The position numbers and the translations under genes are program-made. Below the pieces are notes generated by a model, which was not told the DNA's origin, did not search any database, and saw only the letters and a program-made list of their open reading frames with translations. This document shows positions 1 through 8,274 of a stretch of DNA of 64,000 nucleotides, in pieces. Numbering within the stretch: position 1 is the first letter of the stretch; every line of letters starts with the position of its first letter. This DNA is from Metabacillus litoralis (GTDB lineage Bacteria; Bacillota; Bacilli; Bacillales; Bacillaceae), in NCBI RefSeq assembly GCF_007994985.1, contig NZ_VOQF01000001.1, positions 372,001 through 436,000 on the forward strand, given 5' to 3'.

Positions 1-173
1 CCAGTTGAACCAAAAAGATTTTTAATTGCCAGTACTTTATTATCAACATCAGATTCTAACGTATGATTAAACATTCGAGTAAGATATCTTGCTTGCTCTC
101 TATCTTTTACTAATTGCTCATCCCACGGTTTATATAAACTGCCATCTAGCATTTTTTGCTTTTCGGTTCTCAT
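1..173 (-). CDS. maa: Sugar O-acetyltransferase (maltose acetyltransferase family), N-terminal part
   Basis: The first 57 codons of a minus-strand gene are present; the rest lies left of the window. The translation starts MRTEKQKMLDGSLYKPWDEQ and continues with a helical stretch containing ARYLTRMFN. This is the N-terminal cap (Mac domain) of the maltose/galactoside acetyltransferase family (Maa, LacA, NodL), which acetylates sugars with acetyl-CoA. The catalytic left-handed beta-helix is not in the window, so substrate and intactness cannot be judged. The ATG at 173 is taken as the start because the family begins with this motif. Confidence 0.8.
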   Translation of the reverse strand, partial: MRTEKQKMLDGSLYKPWDEQLVKDREQARYLTRMFNHTLESDVDNKVLAIKNLFGST

Positions 174-315
174 AATGCTACCACCCCGGTTCTAAATTCG
201 GTACTTTCCTCTTTAAATTTACTTCAATAACATATTATAATGTAAATCTACTAGTTATAAAGAGTACACAATTGACGATACTAGAATAGATCACTATTTA
301 GTAAAGGATATCATT

Positions 316-696
316 ATGACCATAAATAACTTAACTTTTAAGTTTATAAAATATAGCTTTGTCGGCATAATTTGCACCTTAATCTACTTCATTTCTATGT
401 TTCTATTTGTTGAACTTTTTAAAAAAGATCCTGTTATAAGTGCCACAACCTCTTTTATTATTATGACAGTCTTTTCTTTTCTTTTAAACAAAAAGTATAC
501 TTTTGGCGGGGTGTATTCACATCAACAACTGCTGCGCTTTTCAATTGTGGCAGGAATTGGGTTCACGCTTAATTTAATCATTATGTATGGTGTTGTTCAT
601 CTTCTATCATTACATTATATTGTTGGAGAAATAACAACATTATTAATTATTCCGATCGTTAATTTTACTTTAAATAATATCTGGACCTTTAAATAA
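316..696 (+). CDS. GtrA family membrane protein
   Basis: A 126-residue protein with four predicted membrane segments (about residues 10-32, 38-60, 73-95 and 100-122), the usual size and topology of the GtrA/DPMS family. Conserved features seen are the KFIKYSFVGI entry to the first helix, the SFLLNKKYTF motif after helix 2 and the closing NFTLNNIWTFK. Members are thought to help move or modify polyprenyl-linked sugars for cell-envelope glycosylation; the substrate here is unknown. The start ATG follows AAAGGATATC. It converges with the fragment ending at 720. No glycosyltransferase partner is next to it. Confidence 0.8.
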   Translation: MTINNLTFKFIKYSFVGIICTLIYFISMFLFVELFKKDPVISATTSFIIMTVFSFLLNKKYTFGGVYSHQQLLRFSIVAGIGFTLNLIIMYGVVHLLSLHYIVGEITTLLIIPIVNFTLNNIWTFK

Positions 697-719
697 AACT
701 GAAATAAATAAGCCTAGGA

Positions 720-930
720 TTAATTCTTTCTAATTTTTATAAACCCACTTATAAAAGATATAACACCTGCTGTAAAGAATAAAAAACTAGCAAATATGTA
801 ATTTAAAGTAAATAGTAAAGCACCTACACTACTAAACATAAAACCATTTGTTAAAAATAAAACTGATGAAGCTTTTTTCTTTTTCAAAGATAACCACTCT
901 CCACTGTTTAACTTAAAACATACTAAGACA
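720..930 (-). pseudogene. C-terminal fragment of a small membrane protein, 5' end replaced by repeat A
   Basis: The open frame runs from 1169 to 720, but codons upstream of about 930 translate a family A repeat and are not protein-like. The remaining roughly 70 residues contain two hydrophobic segments (near LFLTNGFMFSSVGALLF and YIFASFLFFTAGVISFI) and a basic tail ending KIRKN. I read this as the tail of a membrane protein whose front was lost when the repeat inserted. A short genuine fusion protein starting inside the repeat cannot be excluded. No family is recognised. Confidence 0.35.
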
Positions 931-1172
931 TAATTAAAGAAGTCATAAAAAAGACGAATAAATATAAATTCAGTTAAGCTGAAAGAAACAAGTTCGTTCC
1001 ATTGCGCTGCAGACACTCGCGTTCCACGGGGAGGAAGCTGAGCCTCCTCGGCAAGCCTGAGGGGTCTCAGCTCTTCCTTAATTCTAAATAGGAGTCGATT
1101 GTCTTCCGCTCCATTGCACTTGTTTTTAGAATTAGTATGCAAAATCAAAAAATCTAATTCAATCAACAACGT
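925..1172. repeat. MITE-like repeat, family A, partial copy (A1)
   Basis: This stretch matches the copies at 38801-39144 and 47894-48239: shared blocks include GTTCGTTCCATTGCGCTGCA, GGGGAGGAAGC, GCCTCCTCGG and AGTATGCAAAATCAAAAAA. It has the same orientation as the 38.8 kb copy. Only a degenerate left end (GACATAATTAAAGAA) remains and the right-end hairpin and terminal repeat are missing, so it is truncated and non-mobile. It is locally GC-richer than its surroundings, as are the other copies. Confidence 0.8.
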
Positions 1173-1273
1173 CCTACAAAATCAATATGAATCTAATATA
1201 AAGATATTATAGCATTCCCTTAACTCTTTTTACATATTTATACAAATGATGTCTTTGTTGATATTCTACCTTA

Positions 1274-1304
1274 ATAATAAAAACCAATCTGCATTAGATT
1301 GGTT
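1274..1304 (-). terminator. Rho-independent terminator of the gerP-like gene
   Basis: A 9-bp perfect stem (1282-1290 with 1296-1304, AACCAATCT/AGATTGGTT) with a 5-base loop is followed on the minus strand by a T-rich run. It lies just past the stop of the gene ending at 1337. Confidence 0.8.
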
Positions 1305-1336
1305 GGTAAATTTTATAAATTTGTATAGGTAAAAAT

Positions 1337-1558
1337 TTAATCATCAATTACATTTTGATTAGATAAACCTGTATCTGTTCCATTTGTCACACTTGATCCG
1401 TTAGAAATGACTTGATTATCTCCTACCCCACCACCACCTGAGCCTGAAACTGTTTTACTAATGTTAATAGGAGAAATTTTAATAACATCTCCAAAATTTA
1501 TCACTCCACCACTAATACTATCAACCTTTATTTTTCCAACTAAACTAGGAATAGCCAT
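1337..1558 (-). CDS. Spore germination protein, GerPA/GerPF family
   Basis: A protein of about 73 residues beginning MAIPSLVGKIKVDSISGG, followed by INFGDVIKISPINISKT and a Gly/Ser/Asn-rich second half (GSGGGGVGDNQVISNG). The PS(I/L)VG start, the GDV-ISP block and the GVGDN motif are the signature of the short GerPA/GerPF proteins. These act in the spore coat and help germinants reach the inner membrane receptors. Other gerP genes are not adjacent, so it is an orphan paralogue. Upstream in-frame TTG and ATG codons make the start uncertain; family alignment favours the ATG at 1558. Confidence 0.8.
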   Translation of the reverse strand: MAIPSLVGKIKVDSISGGVINFGDVIKISPINISKTVSGSGGGGVGDNQVISNGSSVTNGTDTGLSNQNVIDD

Positions 1559-1727
1559 CATCCCTTTCAACTTCGAATATTTATGAATTTATATTACTAT
1601 ATGCAATTGTTTTGTAGCTTGTATAGTAGAATTGCTGAGGAAAAGTGAGGATAGATATATATTATAGAAAGAAACATTCATTAAAATTCTGCTTAGTTGT
1701 GCGTTCTTGTTTATTCACCTTTTCGTT

Positions 1728-1767
1728 CTCAATAAAAATAGAGACAGGAATGATCCTGTCTCTATTT
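1728..1767 (-). terminator. Terminator of the cysJI operon
   Basis: A perfect 14-bp stem (1736-1749 with 1754-1767, containing GAGACAGGA/TCCTGTCTC) with a 4-base loop, then a T-run on the minus strand. It starts six bases after the cysI stop, which makes it the operon end. Confidence 0.93.
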
Positions 1768-1772
1768 GATGA

Positions 1773-3491
1773 TTAATTATGAAAATTTGTACCATCTGTT
1801 GTTGCCTCAATAACACCTGCACGAACAACAAAGTCTCCAAAATGTTCGTTATCATTTCGCTCTTTTGCATAACGAGGGATAAGAACATTAAGCTCTTTTA
1901 AGATCTCATCTTCACCGATGTTTTCACGATACATTTTGCTTAAACGGCTTCCATCATGTGCTGCACCAAGATACATATTGTATTTACCTGGAGCTTTACC
2001 GATAAATCCGATTTCACCAAGTGCATGACGAGCACATCCATTTGGGCAACCAGTCATACGGATTGTGATTTCTTTATCACTAAGACCATTTTGATCAACG
2101 ATTTCATCGATTTTATCGATTAATTGCGGTAAATAACGTTCAGCCTCTGCCATCGCTAAGCCACATGTAGGTAATGCAACACATGCTAGTGCACTTCGAC
2201 GCAATGCAGAATAATGTTTGCCATCTGTTAATCCATATTTTTCGATAATTTCATTGATTTTTTTCTTTTTCTGACTTGATACATTACCAATGATAAGATT
2301 TTGATTAGCTGTTAGACGGAAATCACCTGTATGAATTTTAGCAATTTCTCTAATTCCAGTCATTAGCTTGTAATCGTCATAATCTGTTATACGTCCGCCT
2401 TCAACAAATAACGTGAAGTTCCATTTACCTTTAGTCCCTTTTACCCAACCATAACGGTCACCGTTATGATCAAATTGAAATTCCTTTGCTTCTTCAAGAC
2501 TCCAGCCAAGGCGTTTTTCTAATTCTTCAACAACGTTTTCTAGACCAAGGCGATCAACTGTATATTTGAAACGAGCATTTTTACGAACAGAACGATTTCC
2601 ATAGTCACGTTGAATCGTAATGATTTTTTCTGCTACATCATATGCTTGTTCTGGTTTAATGAAACCAATGACTTTAGCTAACTGTGGATATGTTTCTTTA
2701 TCACCATGTGACATACCCATCCCCCCACCGATTGCAACGTTAAATCCAACTAATTTGTCGTTCTCAACAATTGCAATAAAGCCTAAGTCTTGTGAAAAAA
2801 TATCCACATCGTTTGATGGTGGAACAGCAATCCCAATCTTAAACTTTCTTGGTAAATAAAGCGGACCATACATTGGTTCTAGCTCTTCTGTATCAGGTGT
2901 ACCTGCTACTTTTTCTTCATCAAGCCAAATTTCATGATATGCTCTTGTGCGTGGTAATAAATCATCGCTCAATTTTTTCGACCATTCGTAAACCTCTTGG
3001 TGAACATCAGATTGATACGGATTTGCTACACACATTACATTACGATTTACGTCACCACATGCAGCGATTGTATCTAATAATGCAGCATCGATACCTTGAA
3101 TCGTTTTTTTCATATTCCACTTTAAAATCCCGTGCATCTGGAATGTCATTCGAGTTGTTAGCTTTAATGTTCCATTTCCGTACTTATCAGCTAAATCATC
3201 CATTACAAGCCATTGATTAGGGGTTGCTACACCACCAGGTAAACGAACACGTAACATGAATTGATATGCTGGTTCTAGCTTTTGTTTTTGACGCTCATTT
3301 CGAAGATCACGGTCGTCTTGTAAATAGCTTCCATGATGTTTCATTAAGCGATTATCATCATCTGAAATACCAGAACTTAAAGGCTCAAGCATCGATTCTT
3401 TAAGTGTACCACGTAAGTAATCACTTCTTTCTTTAATGCCTTCAACATCACTTGGTGCGCCTTCTGGTGCTTTTAATATATTGTTAGCCAT
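1773..3491 (-). CDS. cysI: Assimilatory sulfite reductase [NADPH], hemoprotein beta subunit
   Basis: A 572-residue protein that reduces sulfite to sulfide at a coupled siroheme/4Fe-4S centre, using electrons from CysJ. The four cluster cysteines are visible in two pairs: [16 protein letters not shown] near residue 435 and [17 protein letters not shown] near 480. The ferredoxin-like and nitrite/sulfite reductase domains follow the usual order and the length fits the Bacillus enzyme. The frame is open further upstream, but the ATG at 3491 follows AAAGGAGATTTCAC and matches the family start ([17 protein letters not shown]). It is the second gene of the operon, 24 bases after cysJ. Confidence 0.96.
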   Translation of the reverse strand: MANNILKAPEGAPSDVEGIKERSDYLRGTLKESMLEPLSSGISDDDNRLMKHHGSYLQDDRDLRNERQKQKLEPAYQFMLRVRLPGGVATPNQWLVMDDLADKYGNGTLKLTTRMTFQMHGILKWNMKKTIQGIDAALLDTIAACGDVNRNVMCVANPYQSDVHQEVYEWSKKLSDDLLPRTRAYHEIWLDEEKVAGTPDTEELEPMYGPLYLPRKFKIGIAVPPSNDVDIFSQDLGFIAIVENDKLVGFNVAIGGGMGMSHGDKETYPQLAKVIGFIKPEQAYDVAEKIITIQRDYGNRSVRKNARFKYTVDRLGLENVVEELEKRLGWSLEEAKEFQFDHNGDRYGWVKGTKGKWNFTLFVEGGRITDYDDYKLMTGIREIAKIHTGDFRLTANQNLIIGNVSSQKKKKINEIIEKYGLTDGKHYSALRRSALACVALPTCGLAMAEAERYLPQLIDKIDEIVDQNGLSDKEITIRMTGCPNGCARHALGEIGFIGKAPGKYNMYLGAAHDGSRLSKMYRENIGEDEILKELNVLIPRYAKERNDNEHFGDFVVRAGVIEATTDGTNFHN

Positions 3492-3515
3492 GTGAAATCT
3501 CCTTTCAATCAAAAA

Positions 3516-5342
3516 TCAATATACATCGCGTTGATAGCGTTTATTTTGTTGCATGTCAGCAAGGTAGCTTTCCGCTTTTTCACGGCTTAACCCGCCTTCT
3601 TTTTCTATAATGTCAATAAGTGTTTGATGTACATCATGTGCCATATGCTTTTCATCACCACAAATGTAAACTACAGCTCCTTCTTGAAGCCATTCAAACA
3701 ATTCCTTGCTATGATCCTGCATACGATGCTGTACATATACCTTCTCTTCTTGATCGCGTGAGAAAGCAACATCCATTCTAGTTAACACTCCATCTTTAAT
3801 CCACTTTTGCCATTCTGTTTGGTAAAGAAAATCTGTAACAAAATGCTGATCACCGAAGAACATCCATGATTTTCCTTCTGCTCCAGTTTCTTCACGCTCT
3901 TGCATGAAAGAACGGAATGGTGCTACACCCGTTCCAGGACCAACCATAATAATTGGAGTGTCTGGGTTTTGTGGCAATTTAAAGTTTTGGTTATTTTGGA
4001 TATAAATTGGCAGCGTGTCCCCAGGCTGTAATCGTTCAGAACAAAGAATAGAACATACGCCATTTCTTTCACGACCATGTGTTTCATAACGTACTGCACC
4101 AATTGTTAAATGGACTTCCTCAGGATTTGCTTCTAAACTACTTGCAATCGAATAAAGTCTCGCTGGCATTTTTCTCAAAATTGAGATGAATTCTTGTGGC
4201 GAAACACCCCAAGGGCCAAAGTCTCGAACCAAATCTAGTAAATCGCGACCATTAATATATGCTTTTAACGTTTCACTATCCTCTAATAACTTCTTCAAGT
4301 CTTCATTAGCTGATAATTTTGATGCTTGTTCTAATAATGGTTTCGTTAAAACAGTTATTTCAAAATGTAATTGTAAAGCTTCTTTAAGTGGTGATACATC
4401 ACCCTGTTTATTTAATGTAACAATCTCTTCGGCATCCCAGTTCATTTCTTCAAGAAGTAAATCTACTAATACTGGATCATTTTCAGGGTAAATTCCTAAA
4501 CTATCACCAGGTTGGTATGTAAGACCTGAACCTTCAAGCGAAATCTCTAAATGACGTGTTTCTTTATTAGATCCACGACCATTTAAATTTAAGTTATCAA
4601 GAACTTCCGCTTTAAATGGGTTTGTTCTTGAATAAGCAGATTCTGCTAATTGTGGTGTAGCTGTGGTTTCACCTACAACAGAACCAGAACCTTGAGATTG
4701 TTGTGCATCACTTAATCCCGCTAATACACCTTCAACCCATTCTGCTGCTGGTTCATCAAAATCAAGATCACAATCAACACGATTAAATATCCGAGTGCCA
4801 CCAAGTTCTTCTAGCTTTTGATCAAACTCTTTACCTGTTTGACAGAAAAATTCATACGAACTATCTCCAAGTGACAAAACAGAGAAGCGTAAATCTTCAA
4901 GTTTTGGAGCACGGCGTCCATGAAGGAATTCATGAAAAGAGATCGCATTATCAGGTGGCTCACCTTCACCATGAGTACTTGCGATAATTAGGAGGTTTTT
5001 AACTTTTTTTAAGTTGTTAGGTTTAAACTCACTCATTGAAGATACTGTAACTTCAAAGCCTCTATCTTTTAATGTTTTACCAGTACTGTTAGCAAGTGAC
5101 TGAGCATTTCCAGTTTGTGATCCAAAAAGAATTGTCACTTCTTTTGATATTGGCTCCACATTTGTTTCTACTTTAGCTTGTGCTTGTGTTTCTCCAACTA
5201 CTGGAGAGGCTGCAGCTGTTTGGTTTGCAGCTAAATATCCACTAAGCCAGATTTTTTGTGATTCTGTTAATGTTGGCAGTAATTTATTAAGTAGCTCTGC
5301 CTGCTCCTGACTAAAAGGACTGTTCATTACCTGAAGTTGCAA
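3516..5342 (-). CDS. cysJ: Assimilatory sulfite reductase [NADPH], flavoprotein alpha subunit
   Basis: A 608-residue diflavin reductase that passes electrons from NADPH through FAD and FMN to CysI. In order: an N-terminal segment (QEQAELLNKLLPTLTESQ), a flavodoxin domain with the FMN loop LFGSQTGNAQSLA near residue 75, a connecting and FAD domain with RLYSIASS, and an NADPH domain with GPGTGVAPFRSFMQERE, ending in the aromatic-containing tail KRYQRDVY. The start is a TTG (5342) preceded by GAGGTGG at good spacing; the protein then begins MQLQVMNSPF, as in B. subtilis. First gene of the cysJI operon. Confidence 0.96.
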   Translation of the reverse strand: MQLQVMNSPFSQEQAELLNKLLPTLTESQKIWLSGYLAANQTAAASPVVGETQAQAKVETNVEPISKEVTILFGSQTGNAQSLANSTGKTLKDRGFEVTVSSMSEFKPNNLKKVKNLLIIASTHGEGEPPDNAISFHEFLHGRRAPKLEDLRFSVLSLGDSSYEFFCQTGKEFDQKLEELGGTRIFNRVDCDLDFDEPAAEWVEGVLAGLSDAQQSQGSGSVVGETTATPQLAESAYSRTNPFKAEVLDNLNLNGRGSNKETRHLEISLEGSGLTYQPGDSLGIYPENDPVLVDLLLEEMNWDAEEIVTLNKQGDVSPLKEALQLHFEITVLTKPLLEQASKLSANEDLKKLLEDSETLKAYINGRDLLDLVRDFGPWGVSPQEFISILRKMPARLYSIASSLEANPEEVHLTIGAVRYETHGRERNGVCSILCSERLQPGDTLPIYIQNNQNFKLPQNPDTPIIMVGPGTGVAPFRSFMQEREETGAEGKSWMFFGDQHFVTDFLYQTEWQKWIKDGVLTRMDVAFSRDQEEKVYVQHRMQDHSKELFEWLQEGAVVYICGDEKHMAHDVHQTLIDIIEKEGGLSREKAESYLADMQQNKRYQRDVY

Positions 5343-5429
5343 CGATATCCACCTCACATAGGAATAAAACTATTTTTATACGATTTCAAAAATTTGATCA
5401 AACTTTTCAGTAAATTTATGAATACTACT

Positions 5430-5458
5430 ATAATAGATTCACTATTCCTATAAGTCAA
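5430..5458 (-). promoter_or_regulatory. SigA-type promoter for cysJI
   Basis: On the minus strand TTGACT and TATTAT are separated by exactly 17 bases, about 90 bases upstream of the cysJ start. The spacer contains TATAGGAATAG. A sulfur regulator (CysL or CymR type) would be expected to act here, but I cannot identify its box with confidence. Confidence 0.6.
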
Positions 5459-5724
5459 ATAGGATTTAGTTATTATAACGATTAAATATAGTTATAGTAC
5501 TTTATATCGTTATTTTACCATTCTAAGGAGAAGTATTCATGTAGTTTATTGTTGCATTTTCAATATATCTGTAATTTTAGCGAATATAATAATAGAAAAG
5601 ATCATAATAATAGAAACGGAGCAAAGATATTTCTTTTCAGCCAATATAACCATCTTTTAGCAGAGAACACTCAGATTTTAATATTTATAAATAAAAAGTT
5701 AAAATAAAGGGTTATTTTCTAAAC

Positions 5725-5753
5725 TTGGGTTAAGATACATTTTATGTTATAAT
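5725..5753 (+). promoter_or_regulatory. SigA-type promoter upstream of the small ORF at 5844
   Basis: TTGGGT and a perfect TATAAT are 17 bases apart. The next plus-strand reading frame is the 46-codon ORF, so this promoter supports that ORF being transcribed. The rest of the 5343-5843 gap is AT-rich and shows no other clear signal. Confidence 0.5.
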
Positions 5754-5843
5754 TTAATTATTCAATTTCTAATATTAAACCGGTATCACCTGTATTTATT
5801 TTCTAGATTTTGAAAATAAAAATTAAGGATGATCCTTATTAAA

Positions 5844-5984
5844 ATGGGACAAAAAGTAATTTATAGTAGTAGAATCCATTACTTTTTCTTTGATCATGGA
5901 AACGCATTTTGCGAAATCCAAGATGGTGAAACTCAAGCAATTATGTTAGTTAACTATAATGATCTCATTCATCGGATTAAGTAA
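5844..5984 (+). CDS. Small protein of unknown function (46 aa)
   Basis: The translation is MGQKVIYSSRIHYFF, then FDHGNAFCEIQDGETQ and a final AIMLVNYNDLIHRIK. It is not low-complexity and has no membrane segment. Support comes from context: a good promoter at 5725-5753 and a strong terminator starting at the stop codon. An in-frame ATG at 5829 would add five residues; the AAGG at 5825-5828 is too close to that ATG and rather far from the one at 5844, so the start is uncertain. I do not recognise a family. Confidence 0.5.
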   Translation: MGQKVIYSSRIHYFFFDHGNAFCEIQDGETQAIMLVNYNDLIHRIK

Positions 5985-6014
5985 AAAAGTCAACAGTATT
6001 TGTTGACTTTTTTT
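5983..6014. terminator. Bidirectional terminator
   Basis: A hairpin AAAGTCAACA/TGTTGACTTT with loop GTATT is flanked by A and T runs on both sides. It sits between the convergent small ORF ending at 5984 and the dioxygenase gene ending at 6023 and can serve both. Confidence 0.85.
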
Positions 6015-6022
6015 GTGGGGAA

Positions 6023-7000
6023 TTATTCCTTTATAAAGGTTTTCGTACTTCTCATAGTATCAATCGGTCTGACTAATTTTTCAATTGATTCACGCTTTGG
6101 TTCTAAAAATGGAGGCAATGATAATTTTTCACCTAATGTTTCATAAGGTTCGTCACCCATAAACCCTGGACCATCTGTTGCAAACTCAAACAGTATTTGT
6201 GGTGCAACTCTTGTATATAGTGATTCAAAGAAGTGACGATCAACATAACCAGATGTTGAAAATCCTATTGTGCTTAGACGGTTTATCCATTCATCTAATG
6301 CAGCACGATCTTCTACACGAAAAGCTACATGATGAACTGTTCCAAATCCTTGACGACTTTGTGGTAAAGACTCGTTATGCTCAACAATTACTTGTGCACC
6401 ATTTCCTCCTTCACCCACTTCAAATAAATGGAAACGACCATTCTGATCAATTTCTCTAAAAAATAGAGCTTTTTCAAGTACTTCTTTAAGCTGTTCAAAA
6501 TTTGCTATTCGAATAAAAATCGGCCCTAGTCCTGTTATTGCATGTTCAAGTGGAATTGGTCCATTTTCCCATGGTGTTCCTGAAGAAATACCTTTATTAA
6601 ATTCATCCGAAATCAATTGATATTGTTGATCATCAAAATCTACAAATGATAATGTCTTTTTCCCAAATTGTGTTTGAATCCCCTCATGTTTTACTTGAAG
6701 GCGATCAAAACGTTTTACCCAATAGTTTAATGAAGAATCAGTTGGTACACGAAATGATGATTTTGATATTTCATTTGTGCCATGTGTCCCTTTTGGAATT
6801 CCTGGAAAATCAAAGAACGTCATATCTGTTCCCGCACTTCCTGTATCGTCAGCAAAAAATAAATGATACGTTTGAATGTCATCTTGATTTACTGTTTTTT
6901 TTACAAGACGCATCCCTAATACATATGTGAAAAACTCATAATTTTTTTCAGCACTACTTGTGATAGCTGTAACATGGTGGATTCCTTTTAAATGGTTCAT
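6023..7000 (-). CDS. mhqO: Ring-cleaving dioxygenase, VOC/glyoxalase superfamily (MhqO/MhqA type)
   Basis: A 325-residue protein with two vicinal-oxygen-chelate modules. The N-terminal module begins LKGIHHVTAITSSAEKNYEFF and the second has VHHVAFRVEDRAALDEW, giving metal-binding histidines, with LFEFATDGPGFMGDE late in the protein. This matches the Bacillus family that includes MhqO and MhqA, which degrade quinones and catechols during electrophile stress. The ATG follows AGGGGGAAC. The MhqR-like operator at 7045-7062 supports the assignment. It appears to be a single-gene unit; which paralogue it corresponds to is not certain. Confidence 0.85.
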   Translation of the reverse strand: MNHLKGIHHVTAITSSAEKNYEFFTYVLGMRLVKKTVNQDDIQTYHLFFADDTGSAGTDMTFFDFPGIPKGTHGTNEISKSSFRVPTDSSLNYWVKRFDRLQVKHEGIQTQFGKKTLSFVDFDDQQYQLISDEFNKGISSGTPWENGPIPLEHAITGLGPIFIRIANFEQLKEVLEKALFFREIDQNGRFHLFEVGEGGNGAQVIVEHNESLPQSRQGFGTVHHVAFRVEDRAALDEWINRLSTIGFSTSGYVDRHFFESLYTRVAPQILFEFATDGPGFMGDEPYETLGEKLSLPPFLEPKRESIEKLVRPIDTMRSTKTFIKE

Positions 7001-7044
7001 TTATTGTTCCCCCTATTTGAATACCTTATTATCTCAGTATGAAG

Positions 7045-7092
7045 TATCTTTAATTCGAGATAAATATAACACAGAGATAAAAACCGTGTCAA
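7045..7092 (-). promoter_or_regulatory. SigA promoter with MhqR-like operator
   Basis: The minus strand has TTGACA (7087-7092) and TTATAT (7064-7069) separated by 17 bases. Directly downstream, 7045-7062 reads TATCTTTAATTCGAGATA, an imperfect inverted repeat that fits, as I recall it, the MhqR consensus tATCTcgaAtTCgAGATa of B. subtilis. Its place between the -10 and the gene is right for repression. Confidence 0.65.
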
Positions 7093-7202
7093 ATTCTATA
7101 TAATAATGAACCTCTAAATAAGCTTCATCATGATAAATCTATACTGATTGAATAGGAACACCTAAAATTGTTCATCCTAATCATGAAGGAGGTGTTTAAA
7201 CA

Positions 7203-7364
7203 ATGGCATTAGACGTATTATGTGAAGTAAACAGCTGTGTTCATAATATTAGCAACGAAAACAAATGTGGTGCAAGTCAAATTTATGTAGTTAATCATAA
7301 AGAAAAAAATGCTTCATCTAGCGCTGAAACTGATTGCAAAACATTCGAACCATCTGATCTTTAA
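7203..7364 (+). CDS. DUF1540 domain protein
   Basis: A 53-residue cysteine-containing protein: MALDVLCEVNSCVHN, then NKCGASQIYVVNH and a C-terminal TDCKTFEPSDL. The spacing of four cysteines (CEVNSC, NKCGA, TDC) is that of DUF1540, small proteins common in Firmicutes and probably metal-binding. The start is fixed by AAGGAGGTG eight bases upstream. It is a monocistronic gene with its own terminator. Function unknown. Confidence 0.85.
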   Translation: MALDVLCEVNSCVHNISNENKCGASQIYVVNHKEKNASSSAETDCKTFEPSDL

Positions 7365-7374
7365 TTTCCCAACT

Positions 7375-7406
7375 GAGGCAACCACTACCATGGTTGTCTC
7401 TTTATA
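7375..7406 (+). terminator. Terminator after the DUF1540 gene
   Basis: Ten-base stem GAGGCAACCA/TGGTTGTCTC (one wobble pair) with a 6-base loop, followed by TTTAT. It starts ten bases after the stop codon. Confidence 0.75.
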
Positions 7407-7483
7407 AGTTTAGTATTGAAAATAATTATCATTATTATTCATTTAGAAAGAAATTTCTTCAAAAAAACTACAAATTTTCAATT

Positions 7484-8068
7484 TTATCGTTTCGTGTATG
7501 TCATAACAAAGTGGATTACTGTTTCAGAATTTGTTGGATTGATATAAGTATGTTCGAAGTCACCATTAAACTTTATTGAATCATATTCATAAAGATGATA
7601 CTTCTCGTCTTGAACTTTAATCATAATTTCACCCTTCATGACTGTTACATATTCTACTACACCTAATTGATGTGAACCTGGACAATACTCACTATTAGGC
7701 TTCAAAAATGCACGATGAATCTCCATTGATCCGTATGAAGATGTATCAAAAATTGGTTCTAATGTACACGCTTCATTTGCACTAACAACTTTATTCCCTT
7801 CATTCTTCCGTGAAATAACTACCTCATTACTTTCGTTAAGTAATGTCGAAATAGGTATAGTAAGACCATTGGCAATTTTCCAAATAACAGCAAGAGAAGG
7901 ATTTGCTTCACCTCTTTCAATATTACCCAAAGTTAATTTACTTACTTCTGTTAGTTCCGCTAATTCTTGCAGACTTATTTTTCTTTCAAGTCTTATTTTT
8001 CTTAGTGTTTCTCCGATTTGCTTCGCTAGTTTTTCAACGTTATTTATTTTATGATGATCCACAACCAT
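7484..8068 (-). CDS. XRE-family regulator with C-terminal cupin domain
   Basis: A 194-residue protein. Residues 16-72 form a Cro/CI-type helix-turn-helix (IRLERKISLQELAELTEVSKLTLGNIERGEANPSL in part), and residues 110-190 a cupin sensor domain with YCPGSHQLGVVEYVTVMKGE and DSIKFNGDFEHTYIN. This architecture is common in small-ligand-responsive repressors. It is transcribed divergently from the EmrE-type exporter at 8275 with about 200 bases between, so it probably regulates that gene; a palindrome lies just past the exporter's -10. The ligand is not evident. Confidence 0.85.
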   Translation of the reverse strand: MVVDHHKINNVEKLAKQIGETLRKIRLERKISLQELAELTEVSKLTLGNIERGEANPSLAVIWKIANGLTIPISTLLNESNEVVISRKNEGNKVVSANEACTLEPIFDTSSYGSMEIHRAFLKPNSEYCPGSHQLGVVEYVTVMKGEIMIKVQDEKYHLYEYDSIKFNGDFEHTYINPTNSETVIHFVMTYTKR

Positions 8069-8184
8069 TTTCTCCTTTTATACATAAATTGTTATTTCAG
8101 GGTACAAAAAATGAACATTGGAATGTTCTTTTCAAAAAAAGAGCCTTTAGAAACGACTAGAAATATAAAGAATTAAAATTATCA

Positions 8185-8240
8185 TTAACACATTTGCACA
8201 GCATAAGGTATAATATATTTAATTATAAGTATATTATACT
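8185..8240 (+). promoter_or_regulatory. Promoter and candidate operator of the EmrE-type exporter
   Basis: TTAACA (8185-8190) and TATAAT (8209-8214) are separated by 18 bases. At 8228-8240, AGTATATTATACT is a perfect odd-centred palindrome near the expected transcription start, a plausible binding site for the divergent XRE/cupin regulator. Confidence 0.5.
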
Positions 8241-8274
8241 ATACATAAATACAAGTATAAAGGTTGGGTGTTTG

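Noticed and set aside
4186-4491. 101-codon plus-strand frame inside cysJ
   Set aside because: Shadow of the opposite strand of a well-supported gene; no ribosome site.
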